Source: AP-15 sp963795485 (GTDB lineage: Bacteria; Pseudomonadota; Alphaproteobacteria; ATCC43930; CGMCC-115725). From it: DNA of 64,000 bases. Of this stretch, positions 29,983-38,913 are shown in pieces. The position numbers were made by a program, and so were the translations under genes. Location: NCBI GenBank assembly GCA_963795485.1, contig CAWCIL010000039.1, positions 434,001-498,000 on the forward strand, given 5' to 3'. The notes beneath the pieces were generated by a model, which was given only the letters and a program-made list of their open reading frames with translations, was not told where the DNA came from and did no database searches. Position 1 is the stretch's first letter. Each line of letters opens with the position of its first letter.

Positions 29983-30010
29983 TTGACCGGGCCTCGGCAG
30001 TCACTATCTC
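29983..30010 (+). promoter_or_regulatory. Promoter of the hsp20 gene
   Basis: TTGACC at 29983-29988, 16 bases, TATCTC at 30005-30010. With the preceding C and the CTATCTC context it fits either the housekeeping sigma or an alphaproteobacterial RpoH promoter (CTTG...CTAT). The predicted start near 30017 coincides with the first stem of the leader structure, which supports it. Confidence 0.6.
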
Positions 30011-30017
30011 ATATGCG

Positions 30018-30104
30018 TGCGGTCGCCGCTTCGGGATCGCACATCAAGAACTTGGCGCCCCGCATTGATGCGGGTGTCGAGGTCCATATTGCTCAATGGA
30101 GGAT
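30018..30104 (+). promoter_or_regulatory. ROSE-like RNA thermometer in the hsp20 leader
   Basis: Three successive stem-loops are seen: TGCGGTC/GATCGCA (30018-30024 with 30035-30041), CCCGCA-TTGA-TGCGGG (30059-30074), and ATTGCTC-AATG-GAGGAT (30088-30104). The last stem sequesters the Shine-Dalgarno GGAGGAT and contains the hallmark UUGCU with a bulged G facing the AGGA, as described for ROSE elements of rhizobial small heat-shock genes. Melting at heat-shock temperature would free the ribosome site for the ATG at 30111. Confidence 0.8.
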
Positions 30105-30110
30105 GTGGTC

Positions 30111-30569
30111 ATGGACCGTTTCGATTTCTCTCCGCTGTTCCGCTCGACGATCGGTTTTGATCGTTTGACGCGCTTGGTCGATGCCGCGAGTCGCGTCGAC
30201 AACGCTTCCCTCGCCTACCCGCCGTACAACATCGAAAAGACCGGCGAGGACGCCTATCGTCTGACCATGGCGGTGGCCGGCTTTTCGTCCGACGAGGTCG
30301 AGGTGACGGTGCACGAAAACTCGCTGCTGGTTGCCGGCAAGACCAAGAAGGAAGAGGAGGAAGGCCGCTATCTGCATCGCGGCATCGCAAGCCGCGCCTT
30401 CGAGCGCCGCTTCAGCCTCGCCGACCACATGAAGGTCGTCGGCGCCAGCCTCGACAACGGCATGCTGCATGTCGACCTCGTCCGCGAGGTGCCCGAGGCG
30501 GCCAAGCCGCGCAAGATCGAGATCGCCAGCGGCCGACCGCAGGTGGTCGAGCACCAGAAGGCCGCCTGA
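30111..30569 (+). CDS. Small heat-shock protein, Hsp20/IbpA type
   Basis: ATP-independent holdase chaperone, 152 residues. It starts MDRFDFSPLFRSTIGFDRLT, the usual class A rhizobial N-terminus. The alpha-crystallin domain runs from about residue 38 (YPPYNIEKTGEDAYRLTMAV) to ~130, with EVEVTVHENSLLVAGKTKKE and RYLHRGIASRAFERRFSL, and ends MLHVDLVREVPEA. I take the ATG at 30111, seven bases after GGAGGAT, rather than the in-frame ATG at 30096, because the latter lies inside the predicted thermometer hairpin. An intrinsic terminator follows the gene. Confidence 0.94.
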   Translation: MDRFDFSPLFRSTIGFDRLTRLVDAASRVDNASLAYPPYNIEKTGEDAYRLTMAVAGFSSDEVEVTVHENSLLVAGKTKKEEEEGRYLHRGIASRAFERRFSLADHMKVVGASLDNGMLHVDLVREVPEAAKPRKIEIASGRPQVVEHQKAA

Positions 30570-30601
30570 TCGGCCCTGACAAACCCCGCTTCTTGAGCGA
30601 A

Positions 30602-30626
30602 CGCCCCCGGTTTTCGGGGGCGTTTT
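30602..30626 (+). terminator. Rho-independent terminator after hsp20
   Basis: CGCCCCCG (30602-30609), loop GTTTT, CGGGGGCG (30615-30622), then TTTT. A perfect 8-base GC stem with a T run. It lies between the converging hsp20 and corA genes and could serve hsp20. Confidence 0.9.
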
Positions 30627-30642
30627 GCGGTCGGCGGCCCGC

Positions 30643-31638
30643 TCAAATCCAACCGCGCAATTTGAACCATACCAACGGCAGGATCGCGCTCAGCACGATC
30701 ACCGCCAGTCCATAGGGGTACCCCCAGGCCCAACTCAGCTCCGGCATGTCCTTGAAATTCATGCCGTACATGCTGGCCACCAAAGTGGGCGGGATGCCGA
30801 CCACCGAGACGATCGTCAACACCTTGATGATGTTGTTTTGCTCGATGTTGATCAGGCCCAAGGTGGCGTCGAGCAGCAACTGAACCTTGGTGACGATGTG
30901 CATGTCGTAATCGCTGAGCGAAATCACATCGAGACGCACGGTGTCGAGACGCGGCTTGACCTCGGGCGGCGTCCATTCGGCGGCATGTGCGGCCACGTAA
31001 GGCGCGATCCTGCCAATTCCGAGGAGGCTGTCGCGGATCTTTGAGGCGAGGTCGCCGCTCTGCCCGATGCGACGCAAGATGATCCTCAGATCGGCGCTTT
31101 CGCGCGCCGGCGGCCGTCGTCCGGTGGCTCCCGTCACCGGGCTGCGAAACAGCCGGTGCGACAGATCGTCGAGTTCGGCGGCGATATTTTCGAGGGCATC
31201 GGCCAGGCGATCGGCGATCGCATCCATCAGCCCGGAAAACACCGCGGCACTGCTCAAGGGATCGGTCTCGTCTCTGAGGTCATGGGTGACGAAGGTGTCG
31301 AAAGACGGCAACTCGACAAACCGCACCGTGACCAGCCGCTCGCGGTTCAGCACAAAGCCGACCGGGCTCGACAGCGGCTGATCGGATTCGCCGCGGTGCA
31401 CCAGCGGGGCGCTCAGATAGAGCGTCCCGGCTTCGCTGCGCAGGCGGCTCGAACTCTCGATCTCGCTGAGCTCCTCGATGCTCGGCACGTCGAGTCCGGT
31501 GGTTCGTTTGACATAGGCGATCTCTTCGGGCTCGGGCCGGAGCATGTCGATCCACACGGCCTCGGGCGGCAGGGATCCGCGGGCAAGGTCGGAAGGCTGT
31601 TCGCCGCCTCCGGCGCGACTGCGGTAAAGCGTCAGCAT
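30643..31638 (-). CDS. corA: CorA-family magnesium/divalent-cation transporter
   Basis: Intact 331-residue protein. The long cytoplasmic N-terminal domain (IDMLRPEPEEIAYVKRTTGL onward) leads into the stalk helix, and two C-terminal membrane helices flank the signature YGMNFKDMPE: helix 1 is NIIKVLTIVSVVGIPPTLVA and helix 2 is YGLAVIVLSAILPLVWFKLR. The GMN triplet at the pore entrance is present, and the short acidic loop (DMPE) after it is normal. Convergent with hsp20. The family includes Mg2+, Co2+ and Zn2+ (ZntB) transporters; GMN alone does not fix direction or ion. Confidence 0.93.
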   Translation of the reverse strand: MLTLYRSRAGGGEQPSDLARGSLPPEAVWIDMLRPEPEEIAYVKRTTGLDVPSIEELSEIESSSRLRSEAGTLYLSAPLVHRGESDQPLSSPVGFVLNRERLVTVRFVELPSFDTFVTHDLRDETDPLSSAAVFSGLMDAIADRLADALENIAAELDDLSHRLFRSPVTGATGRRPPARESADLRIILRRIGQSGDLASKIRDSLLGIGRIAPYVAAHAAEWTPPEVKPRLDTVRLDVISLSDYDMHIVTKVQLLLDATLGLINIEQNNIIKVLTIVSVVGIPPTLVASMYGMNFKDMPELSWAWGYPYGLAVIVLSAILPLVWFKLRGWI

Positions 31639-31749
31639 GAACCGAGCTTACCCTACCCGCGATTTCATTTCCCCGACATTGATGCGATTGTGGGCCGCGG
31701 GAGTTGGCCGCGGGGATCGGCCGCGGGAAAAGAACGACGGGAGGACGTG

Positions 31750-32803
31750 ATGCGCTTGGTCGGGGTCGCGGCGGTCGCCGCACTCTTCGCATTGAGCATG
31801 ACGCGGGCCGAGGCCGCCGAGCCCTATCATCTGCGCATCGGCTGGGTGGTGGTGCCTTCCGACATCGTGCCGCTGATGTTCCTGAAGCCGGGGCTCGCTC
31901 CCCACGCCGGCAAGACCTACGTCCCCGAACTGACCCATTTTGCCGGCACCTCGACCGAGATGACGGCATTCGCCACGGGTGCTCTCGATTGCGGGGCATT
32001 GGCCTACTCGACCCTGGGGCTCGGCATCGAGAATGCCGGGATGGACGATCTGCGCGTCATCGCCGACACGTTCCAGGACGGTGTCCCGGGCTACCACACC
32101 AACAATTTCGTCGTCCGCAAGGACAGCCCGATCCATTCGGTCGAAGATCTGAAGGGCAAGATCCTGGCTTCGAACGAGACCGGAAGTGCCGTCGACATCG
32201 CGCTGCGGGCGATGCTGGCCAAGCATGGTCTCAAGGACAAGCGCGACGTGACGATCATCGAGGTCCGCTTTCCCGAGCAGAAGGCAATGCTCGAAGGGGG
32301 GCAAGGTCGATCTGATTACCGCGGTGGCGCCCTTCGGCTTCGATCCGGAGCTGCGAGCCTTCTCGCGGACCTTGTTCACCCAGGTGCAAGCGGTCGGCCG
32401 CACCCAGATGATCGTGCAGGTGGCGCGGGCCGGGTTTCTCGCAAAGCACCGAGCCGTGATGGTCGACTTCCTCGATGATTACCTCCACACCCTGCGCTGG
32501 CTGACCGATTCCGCCCATCACGACGCGGCAGTGGCGCTGATCACCCAGGCGACCAAGCAGAAGCCGTCGCTCTACGCAAGCTGGGCGTTTACCGGCCAGG
32601 ATTATTACCGAGACCCGCAGGCGCTGCCAAATCTGGAGGCGTTGCAGGCCAATGTCGAGATGGCGCACAAGCTCGGCTTTCTGCGCTCGGATCTCGACGT
32701 GAGCAAATACACCGATCTCAGCCTCGCCAAAGAGGCCGCCCAGCGCCTCCAAGCGGAGGCCGCGGAAGTCAGGGACGGCCATGAGCCTGCTTTTCTGTTA
32801 TGA
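31750..32803 (+). CDS. ABC-type solute-binding protein (NMT1/SsuA-like), one homopolymer frameshift
   Basis: Periplasmic binding protein of about 350 residues. ATG at 31750 follows a GGGAGGAC site, and the signal peptide is MRLVGVAAVAALFALSMTRA-EAA. The family core is YHLRIGWVVVPSDIVPLMFL, AFATGALDCGALAYSTLGLG, and FVVRKDSPIHSVEDLKGKIL. A run of six G at 32296-32301 shifts the frame; with five, the sequence continues LEGGKVDLITAVAPFGFDPE to the stop at 32803. No permease or ATPase gene is adjacent, so it is an orphan. Such proteins bind nitrate, sulfonate, taurine or pyrimidine-like ligands; ligand unknown. Confidence 0.88.
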
Positions 32804-32846
32804 TCGCCGAGCTCAATCCGGGGCACCGATCGAACGGGAGGAGACC

Positions 32847-33908
32847 ATGGGCGAAATTCTCGGCATCGGCGTCACCCATTTTCCGGGGTTGATGCTGCCC
32901 GACCGATACATGAGCTCGTTCCTGACCCGCACCTTAGCGAGCGAGCGGGTGCCGGCGGAGATGAAAGACCCCGCGCGCTGGCCGGAACCGCTGCGTCAGG
33001 AGCTGGCCGCCAACGAGGACGGCGCCGCCGCGGCCGAGCACCGCCGCCGGCTGGCCGGCGGGTTCCGCAAGGTGCGCGAGGCGCTCGATGCGTTTGCGCC
33101 CGATTTCGTGCTGATCTGGGGCGACGACCAGTACGAGAACTTCCGCGAGGACGGGGTTCCGTCATTTTGCGTGTTTGCGCTCGATGCGGTCGAGTGCCGC
33201 CCGTTCGCACGCGCCGGCCGGGCCGAACTCGGCAATGTGTGGGGCGAGCCCACCGATCGGGTGGTGCGCGTCGCCGGGCACCGCGCCGCCGGCTCCACTC
33301 TCGCCGCGGAGCTGATCAAGGCCGATTACGATGTCAGCTATGCCTATCGGATGCGGCACGAACTGGGCCTGCCGCACGCCTTCATCAACACGATCCTCTA
33401 CCTCGATTACGACCGGCGCGGGTTCCCCTATCCGGTGGTGCCGTTCCACGTCAATTGCTACGGCTCCTCGGTCATCGCCAAACGCGGCTCGAGCGCGCAC
33501 CTGACCGGCGAGGCCGACCCGAACGCGGTCGACCCGCCAGGCCCGAACCCTGGGCGCTGCTTCGATGTCGGCGCCGCGGTCGCGCGGATTCTGGCCGACA
33601 GCCCGTGGCGGGTGGCGCTCGTTGCGTCGTCGAGCTGGTCGCACGCCTTTCTGACCGCGAAGCACCACTGGCTCTACCCCGATGTCGCCAGCGACCGGGC
33701 ACGCTTCGACGAGCTGGCCTCGGGCAACGCCGCGCGCTGGCGCGGGCTGACCACCGAGCAGATCGAGGATGCCGGTCAGCAAGAATTTCTGAACTGGGTC
33801 TGCCTCGCCGGCGCGATGGACGCGCTCGGAAGGCGTCCCGAGATCGTCGACTATGTCGAATCCTACCTGTTCAACTCCGACAAGTGCTTCGCCCTGTTCC
33901 AGCCTTAG
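32847..33908 (+). CDS. LigB-superfamily (class III) extradiol-dioxygenase-like protein
   Basis: Intact 353-residue protein with a strong GGGAGGAG site and ATG at 32847. It opens GEILGIGVTHFPGLMLPDRY, where the THFPG His corresponds to an iron-ligand position of class III extradiol dioxygenases, followed by FVLIWGDDQYENF, VPFHVNCYGSSVIAKRG and VALVASSSWSHAFLTAKHHW. It lies 43 bases after the solute-binding gene and may be cotranscribed. Ring-cleavage of a catecholic or gallate-like substrate is the family reaction; the substrate is unknown, and no beta subunit is visible. Confidence 0.85.
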   Translation: MGEILGIGVTHFPGLMLPDRYMSSFLTRTLASERVPAEMKDPARWPEPLRQELAANEDGAAAAEHRRRLAGGFRKVREALDAFAPDFVLIWGDDQYENFREDGVPSFCVFALDAVECRPFARAGRAELGNVWGEPTDRVVRVAGHRAAGSTLAAELIKADYDVSYAYRMRHELGLPHAFINTILYLDYDRRGFPYPVVPFHVNCYGSSVIAKRGSSAHLTGEADPNAVDPPGPNPGRCFDVGAAVARILADSPWRVALVASSSWSHAFLTAKHHWLYPDVASDRARFDELASGNAARWRGLTTEQIEDAGQQEFLNWVCLAGAMDALGRRPEIVDYVESYLFNSDKCFALFQP

Positions 33909-33962
33909 TCAACTAGTCGGGCTTAGCCGCGGGGCGGCCGTCGCGCCGGCGGCAACTCCGCC

Positions 33963-33988
33963 GGAACCTTAGAAGCGTTCCAACGTTT
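33963..33988 (+). promoter_or_regulatory. Sigma-EcfG promoter of the catalase gene
   Basis: GGAAC at 33963-33967, 16 bases, CGTTT at 33984-33988. Exact consensus for the alphaproteobacterial general-stress sigma factor. It lies 31 bases before the catalase ATG at 34020, which also has a GAGGGAG ribosome site. Confidence 0.85.
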
Positions 33989-34019
33989 TCCCTCGGCAAA
34001 TCCTGAGGGAGATTTCGGT

Positions 34020-36120
34020 ATGGCCAGGAGCAAGCCCCCCCGTCCGCCCGCCGCCAAGACCGGCGCCGGCGGCGAATTGCATCAGCTGCCCGCCGAGGGC
34101 GGCGAGGTGCTGACCACAAACCAGGGCGTCGTCGTCTTTGACAACGAGAACTCGCTAAAGGGGAACCCGCGCGGGCCGACCCTGCTCGAGGACTTCATCC
34201 TGCGCGAGAAGATCACCCATTTCGACCATGAGCGCATTCCCGAGCGCATCGTCCATGCCCGCGGTTCCGGCGCGCACGGCTATTTCGAGCTGACCCAATC
34301 GCTGAGCCAGTACACCAAGGCCGATTTCCTGCAGCGTCCGGGCGAGAAGATTCCGGTCTTTGTGCGCATCTCGACCGTCGCCGGCGGCGCCGGGTCGGGC
34401 GACCTGGCCCGCGACGTGCGCGGTTTCGCCACCAAATTCTATACCAAGGAAGGCAATTTCGACCTGGTCGGCAACAACATCCCGGTCTTTTTCATCCAGG
34501 ACGCGATGAAGTTCCCCGACCTCATCCACTCGGTCAAGATGGAGCCCGACCGCGGTTTTCCGCAGGCGGCCTCGGCGCACGACACCTTTTGGGATTTCGT
34601 GTCGATGATGCCCGAAAGCATCCACATGATCATGTGGGCGATGTCGGACCGGGCGATCCCGCGCTCGTTGCGCATGATCGAGGGGTTCGGGGTCAACACC
34701 TTCCGGCTGCGTCAACGCCGACGGCAAGCCGACTTTCGTCAAATTTCACTGGCGGCCCAAGCTCGGCATGCAATCGGTCATCTGGGACGAGGCGGTCAAG
34801 ATCAACGGCGCCGACCCGGACTTTCACCGCCGCGATCTGTGGGAAGCGATCGAATCCGGCGATTTTCCGGAATGGGACTTCGCGGTGCAGCTGTTCGACG
34901 AGAAGCAGGCGGCGAGCTTCGATTTCGACGTGCTCGATGCGACCAAGCTGGTCCCCGAGGAGCTCGTGCCGCTGAAAATCGTCGGCCGGATGGTGCTCGA
35001 CCGCAACCCCGACAATTTCTTTGCCGAGACCGAGCAGGTCGCGTTTTGCCCGGCCAATGTCGTGCCCGGGATCGACTTCAGCAACGACCCGTTGTTGCAA
35101 GGTCGGCTGTTCTCCTATCTCGATACCCAGCTGACCCGGCTCGGCGGCCCCAATTTCAACGAGATCCCGGTCAATCAGCCGAAATGTCCATGGGCCAATC
35201 TGCAGCGCGACGGGCACATGCGGATGCGGGTCGCGAAAGGCCGGGTCTCCTACGAGCCGAACACGCTCGCTCCCGAGATGCCGCGGGCCAATCCCGAAAC
35301 AGGTTTCGCCGGCCTGACCCGCGCGGAAAGCGGCGACACGACGCGCATCCGGCCCGAATCCTTTGCCGACCATTACAGCCAAGCGCGCCTGTTTTTCCTG
35401 AGCCAGACCGAGACCGAGCGCAACCACATCGTCTCGGCGCTGGTCTTCGAGCTGAGCAAGGTCGAGACCCCGTCGGTCCGCGAGCGCGTGGTCGGGCAAT
35501 TGGTGCATGTCGATGAGGGGATGGCGAAACGGGTCGCCGCCGGGCTGCGGCTCGAAGGCAAGATCGAGCCGGCCGAAACCAAGGTTCCGGCGCGCCAGGA
35601 CGTGAAGCCGTCGCCGGCGCTCAGCATCATCGGCAAGATGCCGCAAACCATGAAGGGCCGGGTGGTCGGCTGCGTGATCAGCGACGGCGCCGACCGCGCC
35701 CTCGTCGACGCATTGCGCACAGCCGTGGAAAAGGAGGGCGCCAAGCTCAAGATCGTGGCGCCGCATGTCGGCGGGGCCAAGACCGCGGACGGCAAGCTGA
35801 TCGAGGCGGACATGCGCATCGACGGCGGCCCTTCGATCATTTTCGACGCGGTGGCGCTGATCGTGTCCGAGGCCGGAGCCAAGGAGCTGACGCGCGATGC
35901 GGCGGCGATCGGTTTCGTCGCCGATGCGTTCAATCACTTGAAGGTCATCGGCCACGTGCCCGCCGCCGAAGCGCTGCTGCGCCGGGCCGGAATTACCGCC
36001 GAGCTCACCGACCAAGGTATCCTGACTTTGGCCGATGCCGGGGCCGTCGCCGGCTTCATCAGCGCCGCCAAAAAGATGCGCGTGTGGGACCGCGAGCCAA
36101 AGGTGCGCAACATCCCCTAG
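34020..36120 (+). CDS. katE: Large-subunit (clade 2) catalase, one frameshift
   Basis: Heme catalase that disproportionates hydrogen peroxide, about 700 residues when rejoined, as in KatE/HPII. The catalytic His is in RIVHARGSGAHGYFE, the distal Asn region in DLVGNNIPVFFIQD, and the proximal heme Tyr in LFSYLDTQLTRLGGPNFNEI. The extra C-terminal flavodoxin/GATase-like domain typical of large catalases covers about the last 150 residues (RVVGCVISDGADRALVDALR ... LTLADAGAVAGFISAAKK). One break near 34715 separates GFGVNTFRL from VNADGKPTFVKFHWRPKLGM. It has a consensus EcfG promoter, consistent with general-stress control. Confidence 0.95.
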
Positions 36121-36129
36121 CTTACCGAC

Positions 36130-36185
36130 GCGCCCTCCCCGACCCTCTCTCCGCCAGCGCCGCCAGCGGGGGGAGAGGGCGCAAC
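36130..36185. repeat. Diverged family C palindrome after the catalase gene
   Basis: GCGCCCTCCCC...CTCTCTCCGCC and GGCGGGGGAGAGGGCGC-like halves (imperfect: CGCCCTCCCCGACCCTCTCT against GGGGGGAGAGGGCGC). It resembles the hairpins at 18637 and 63451 and may act as a transcript end for katE, although no T run follows. Confidence 0.5.
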
Positions 36186-36260
36186 CGCGGGGCACCAGGC
36201 GGAATAGCGCGGTGCACTGCCCGTTAGACGCGAATTTGCACAGAGCGACCGCCGGCCGGG

Positions 36261-37136
36261 CTACGGGGCGCCGCCCCGCTGCTTCTTGTCGAGGATGCGC
36301 TGGTGCAGGTTGCGCACGATCATGTCGGTCAGCCGCTCATTGTGCATGAACAGCCGCTGGCCGATCGGATAGGGGTCCTGCTTCTCGACCTCGATGGGGC
36401 CCTTTAGCGCCTCGTCGGGGCCGACACCACGGTCGACGAAGCGCTCGACATAGCCGACCCAGTTTTCGACGATCTGCCCCTGCTCCCTCAGATACGCCTT
36501 GGTGCACGGGTCGCCGTGCCCCGGCACGATCAGCTCGACATCGAGCGCCTCGATGCTCTTCAGCGCCGCCAGCCACTCCCACGGGTCGCATTCCTGCAGC
36601 CAGCTGCGGCACTTGTAGAAGACATTGTCGCCGGTGAAGACCACCCCCTCTTCGGGCACATGGACCGAAGTCTGCGGCGCCGTGTGACCCGGCATATGCA
36701 GGATATTGAAGGTGTGGTTGCCGAGGTTGAGGGTCAGCGTCTCGTCAAAGGTCAGGGTCGGCGGGTTGGCGGCCGGATAGTCCGGGTGGCCGACCAGCCA
36801 CACGCTATCGGGGTCGGTCTGCTTGAACCGCTCGCGCTTCTCGTCGAGCGAGCCGAACGCGTAAAGATAGCGTTCGAAGCATTCCTGAAGCTGCACCTGC
36901 CCGACGATTTTGGTGTTGGTGAAATAGGCGTTGCCCGAGATGTGGTCGCCATGCGGCTCGGTGTTGATCAGGTAGCGGATCGGCGCTTTGTCCTCCATTC
37001 GCTCGCGCCAACGCACCGCATCGATCGGCTGCTGCGGAGAATCGATCATCACATAGCCGTCGCTGGTTTCGACAAAGCTCGGATTGCAGCCGGCGAAATA
37101 GATTTCGGTGTAGCTGTGGGGCCCGACCCTGCGCAT
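36261..37136 (-). CDS. Metallo-beta-lactamase-fold hydrolase
   Basis: Intact 291-residue protein. ATG at 37136 follows GGGAGGGTGG. MBL features in order are VETSDGYVMIDSPQQP, YLINTEPHGDHISGNAYF, ILHMPGHTAPQTSVHVPEEG, VFTGDNVFYKC and ELIVPGHGDPCTKAYLRE. The first metal motif reads E-P-H-G-D-H rather than H-x-H-x-D-H, so one zinc ligand is replaced by Glu. Other ligands (H in MPGHT, D in FTGDN, H in VPGHGD) are present. Substrate unknown; the family includes lactonases, sulfatases and quinoprotein-relay proteins. Confidence 0.88.
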   Translation of the reverse strand: MRRVGPHSYTEIYFAGCNPSFVETSDGYVMIDSPQQPIDAVRWRERMEDKAPIRYLINTEPHGDHISGNAYFTNTKIVGQVQLQECFERYLYAFGSLDEKRERFKQTDPDSVWLVGHPDYPAANPPTLTFDETLTLNLGNHTFNILHMPGHTAPQTSVHVPEEGVVFTGDNVFYKCRSWLQECDPWEWLAALKSIEALDVELIVPGHGDPCTKAYLREQGQIVENWVGYVERFVDRGVGPDEALKGPIEVEKQDPYPIGQRLFMHNERLTDMIVRNLHQRILDKKQRGGAP

Positions 37137-37402
37137 CGCCACCCTCCCTCGGCGCGGTAGACAGTAATTGTCCCCGATCGGCCGCAACCGCACAAGACGG
37201 TGCCGAATCGGCGTCGCGATTTTGCTTGGATCGCCCCCCGACCCGCAATGGGGTTTCCCGACTAAGTGGCGGTAATAGCGCTCTTCGGCCCAACCACCGG
37301 CCGAACGGCTGGTCGCTGCTGATCAACTGTGATATGCGCGCGCCCCGTCAATACAGCCGGGTGCCGGGCTAGGCCGGCCCACAGCAGCCTTTCGGTGGCC
37401 GA

Positions 37403-38897
37403 ATGCCGATTTCGACCAAATCTGATGGGGTTTATCGCGCCAGACCTATTTTGGAGCTGTTGCTGCTGCTTTTGCCGACGCTCCTGCTTGCGGGGTGCGG
37501 CCAGCAAGGCGGATATGGGTACAGCACCCAATATTATGGCTCGCCGCCGATCGGCGAGGCGCCGGAACATTATTACCCGCCGCCGGGTCCGCCGGATGAT
37601 CCTTGGGGTCCCTACATCCGCGAGGCGGCGGCACGATACGCCGTACCCGAGCAGTGGGTCCGCGCGGTCATGCAGCAGGAATCGGGCGGCCAGGAGCAGG
37701 CCGTCTCGCCGGTCGGCGCGATGGGCCTGATGCAGGTCATGCCCGAAACCTATCAGGGGCTGCAGGCGCGCTACGGGCTCGGCGACGATCCCTACGACCC
37801 GCACAACAACATCCTGGCCGGGACCGCCTACATCCGCGAGATGTACGACCGCTTCGGTTCGCCCGGCTTCCTTGCCGCCTATAACGCCGGTCCGGACCGG
37901 GTCAACCTCTATCTCGCCGGCAACTCCGACTTGCCGGACGAGACGGTGAACTATCTCGCCGCGGTCACGCCGAACCTCGGCGACGCGGTGCCGCTGTCCG
38001 GGCCGCTCGCCTTATATGCCTCAGCCCGGCCGCGGGGAACGCCCGCCGCCGGTGCAAGCGTTGCCAGTCTGGCCGCTGGCTGCAACCTGAACATCGCCTA
38101 TGATCCGGACCATCCGTGCAGTTCGCTGGAGCAGGTCGCGGTGGCGCCGGCCCCGAGTCAGCCGGTCTTCGCCGAACGGACCGGAACCGGCGGCTGCAAC
38201 CTGAACATCGCCTACGATCCGAGCCACCCCTGCGCGTCGCTGGGACAAACCCCAGTGGCGGCCGCCCCGCCGCAGCCGGCTTTGGAGCAACAGGCCGCGG
38301 TATCGGCCCCGCCGCAGCCGACCTTCGTGCAACAGGCGTCGGCCTCAGCCGCTCCGCAACCCGCTTTGGAGGAACAGGCGGCGGTATCGGCCTCGCCGCA
38401 GCCGCATGGCCCGCACCCGGCTCGCGTTTGCCGGCGGCTGCAATCCGGATATTGCCTTCGACCCGGATCGGCCATGCCACACCAAATCAGCGGCCGGCGG
38501 TGGCATGTCTCCCCCGGAGACACCCCCGCCCGTTACGATGCCGACAACGCTCGCCCGCTACCAACCCCCGCGGCTGCCGCCAAACCGGCCGAGCCTCTCT
38601 GCCGCGCCGGCCCCAGCAGGCTCGCACTTGCTCGCGATCCCCGACCGTGACTGGGCGATCCAGGTCGGCGCCTTTGCCAACCCGAGGCTCGCCCGCGCGG
38701 TCGCGGAAAATGCCCGGACCCAGGCGCCGGGCCAGCTCCGCGCCGCCGCGCTGGCATTGCCGCCGACCCCCAACGGCGGTTCGGTCCTCTATCGCGCCCG
38801 GCTCGTCAACCTGTCGGCGAGTGCGGCGTCCGACGCCTGCTGGCGCCTCAACCAGCACCAACTGCCCTGCGTCGTCGTCCAGCCTGACCGGTCCTGA
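37403..38897 (+). CDS. Lipoprotein lytic transglycosylase with Cys-bracketed repeats and SPOR domain, one frameshift
   Basis: About 497 residues. A lipobox (LLLPTLLLAGCGQQ) predicts membrane anchoring. The SLT domain (~residues 75-175) has the catalytic Glu in AVMQQESGGQEQAVSPVGAM, then GLMQVMPETYQGLQARYGLG and FLAAYNAGPDRVNLYLAG. Then come repeats of a 13-residue motif bounded by cysteines: CNLNIAYDPDHPC, CNLNIAYDPSHPC and, after a frame break near 38405, CNPDIAFDPDRPC, separated by Pro/Ala/Gln-rich linkers. The C-terminus is a SPOR-like module (WAIQVGAFANPRLARAVAEN ... LNQHQLPCVVVQPD). SPOR binds denuded glycan at the septum, which suggests a division-linked role. Confidence 0.85.
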
Positions 38898-38913
38898 TCG
38901 GAGGACGCGGTTC

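Noticed and set aside
30096..30110. Earlier in-frame ATG of hsp20
   Set aside because: It lies within the predicted hairpin that hides the Shine-Dalgarno and has no upstream ribosome site of its own.
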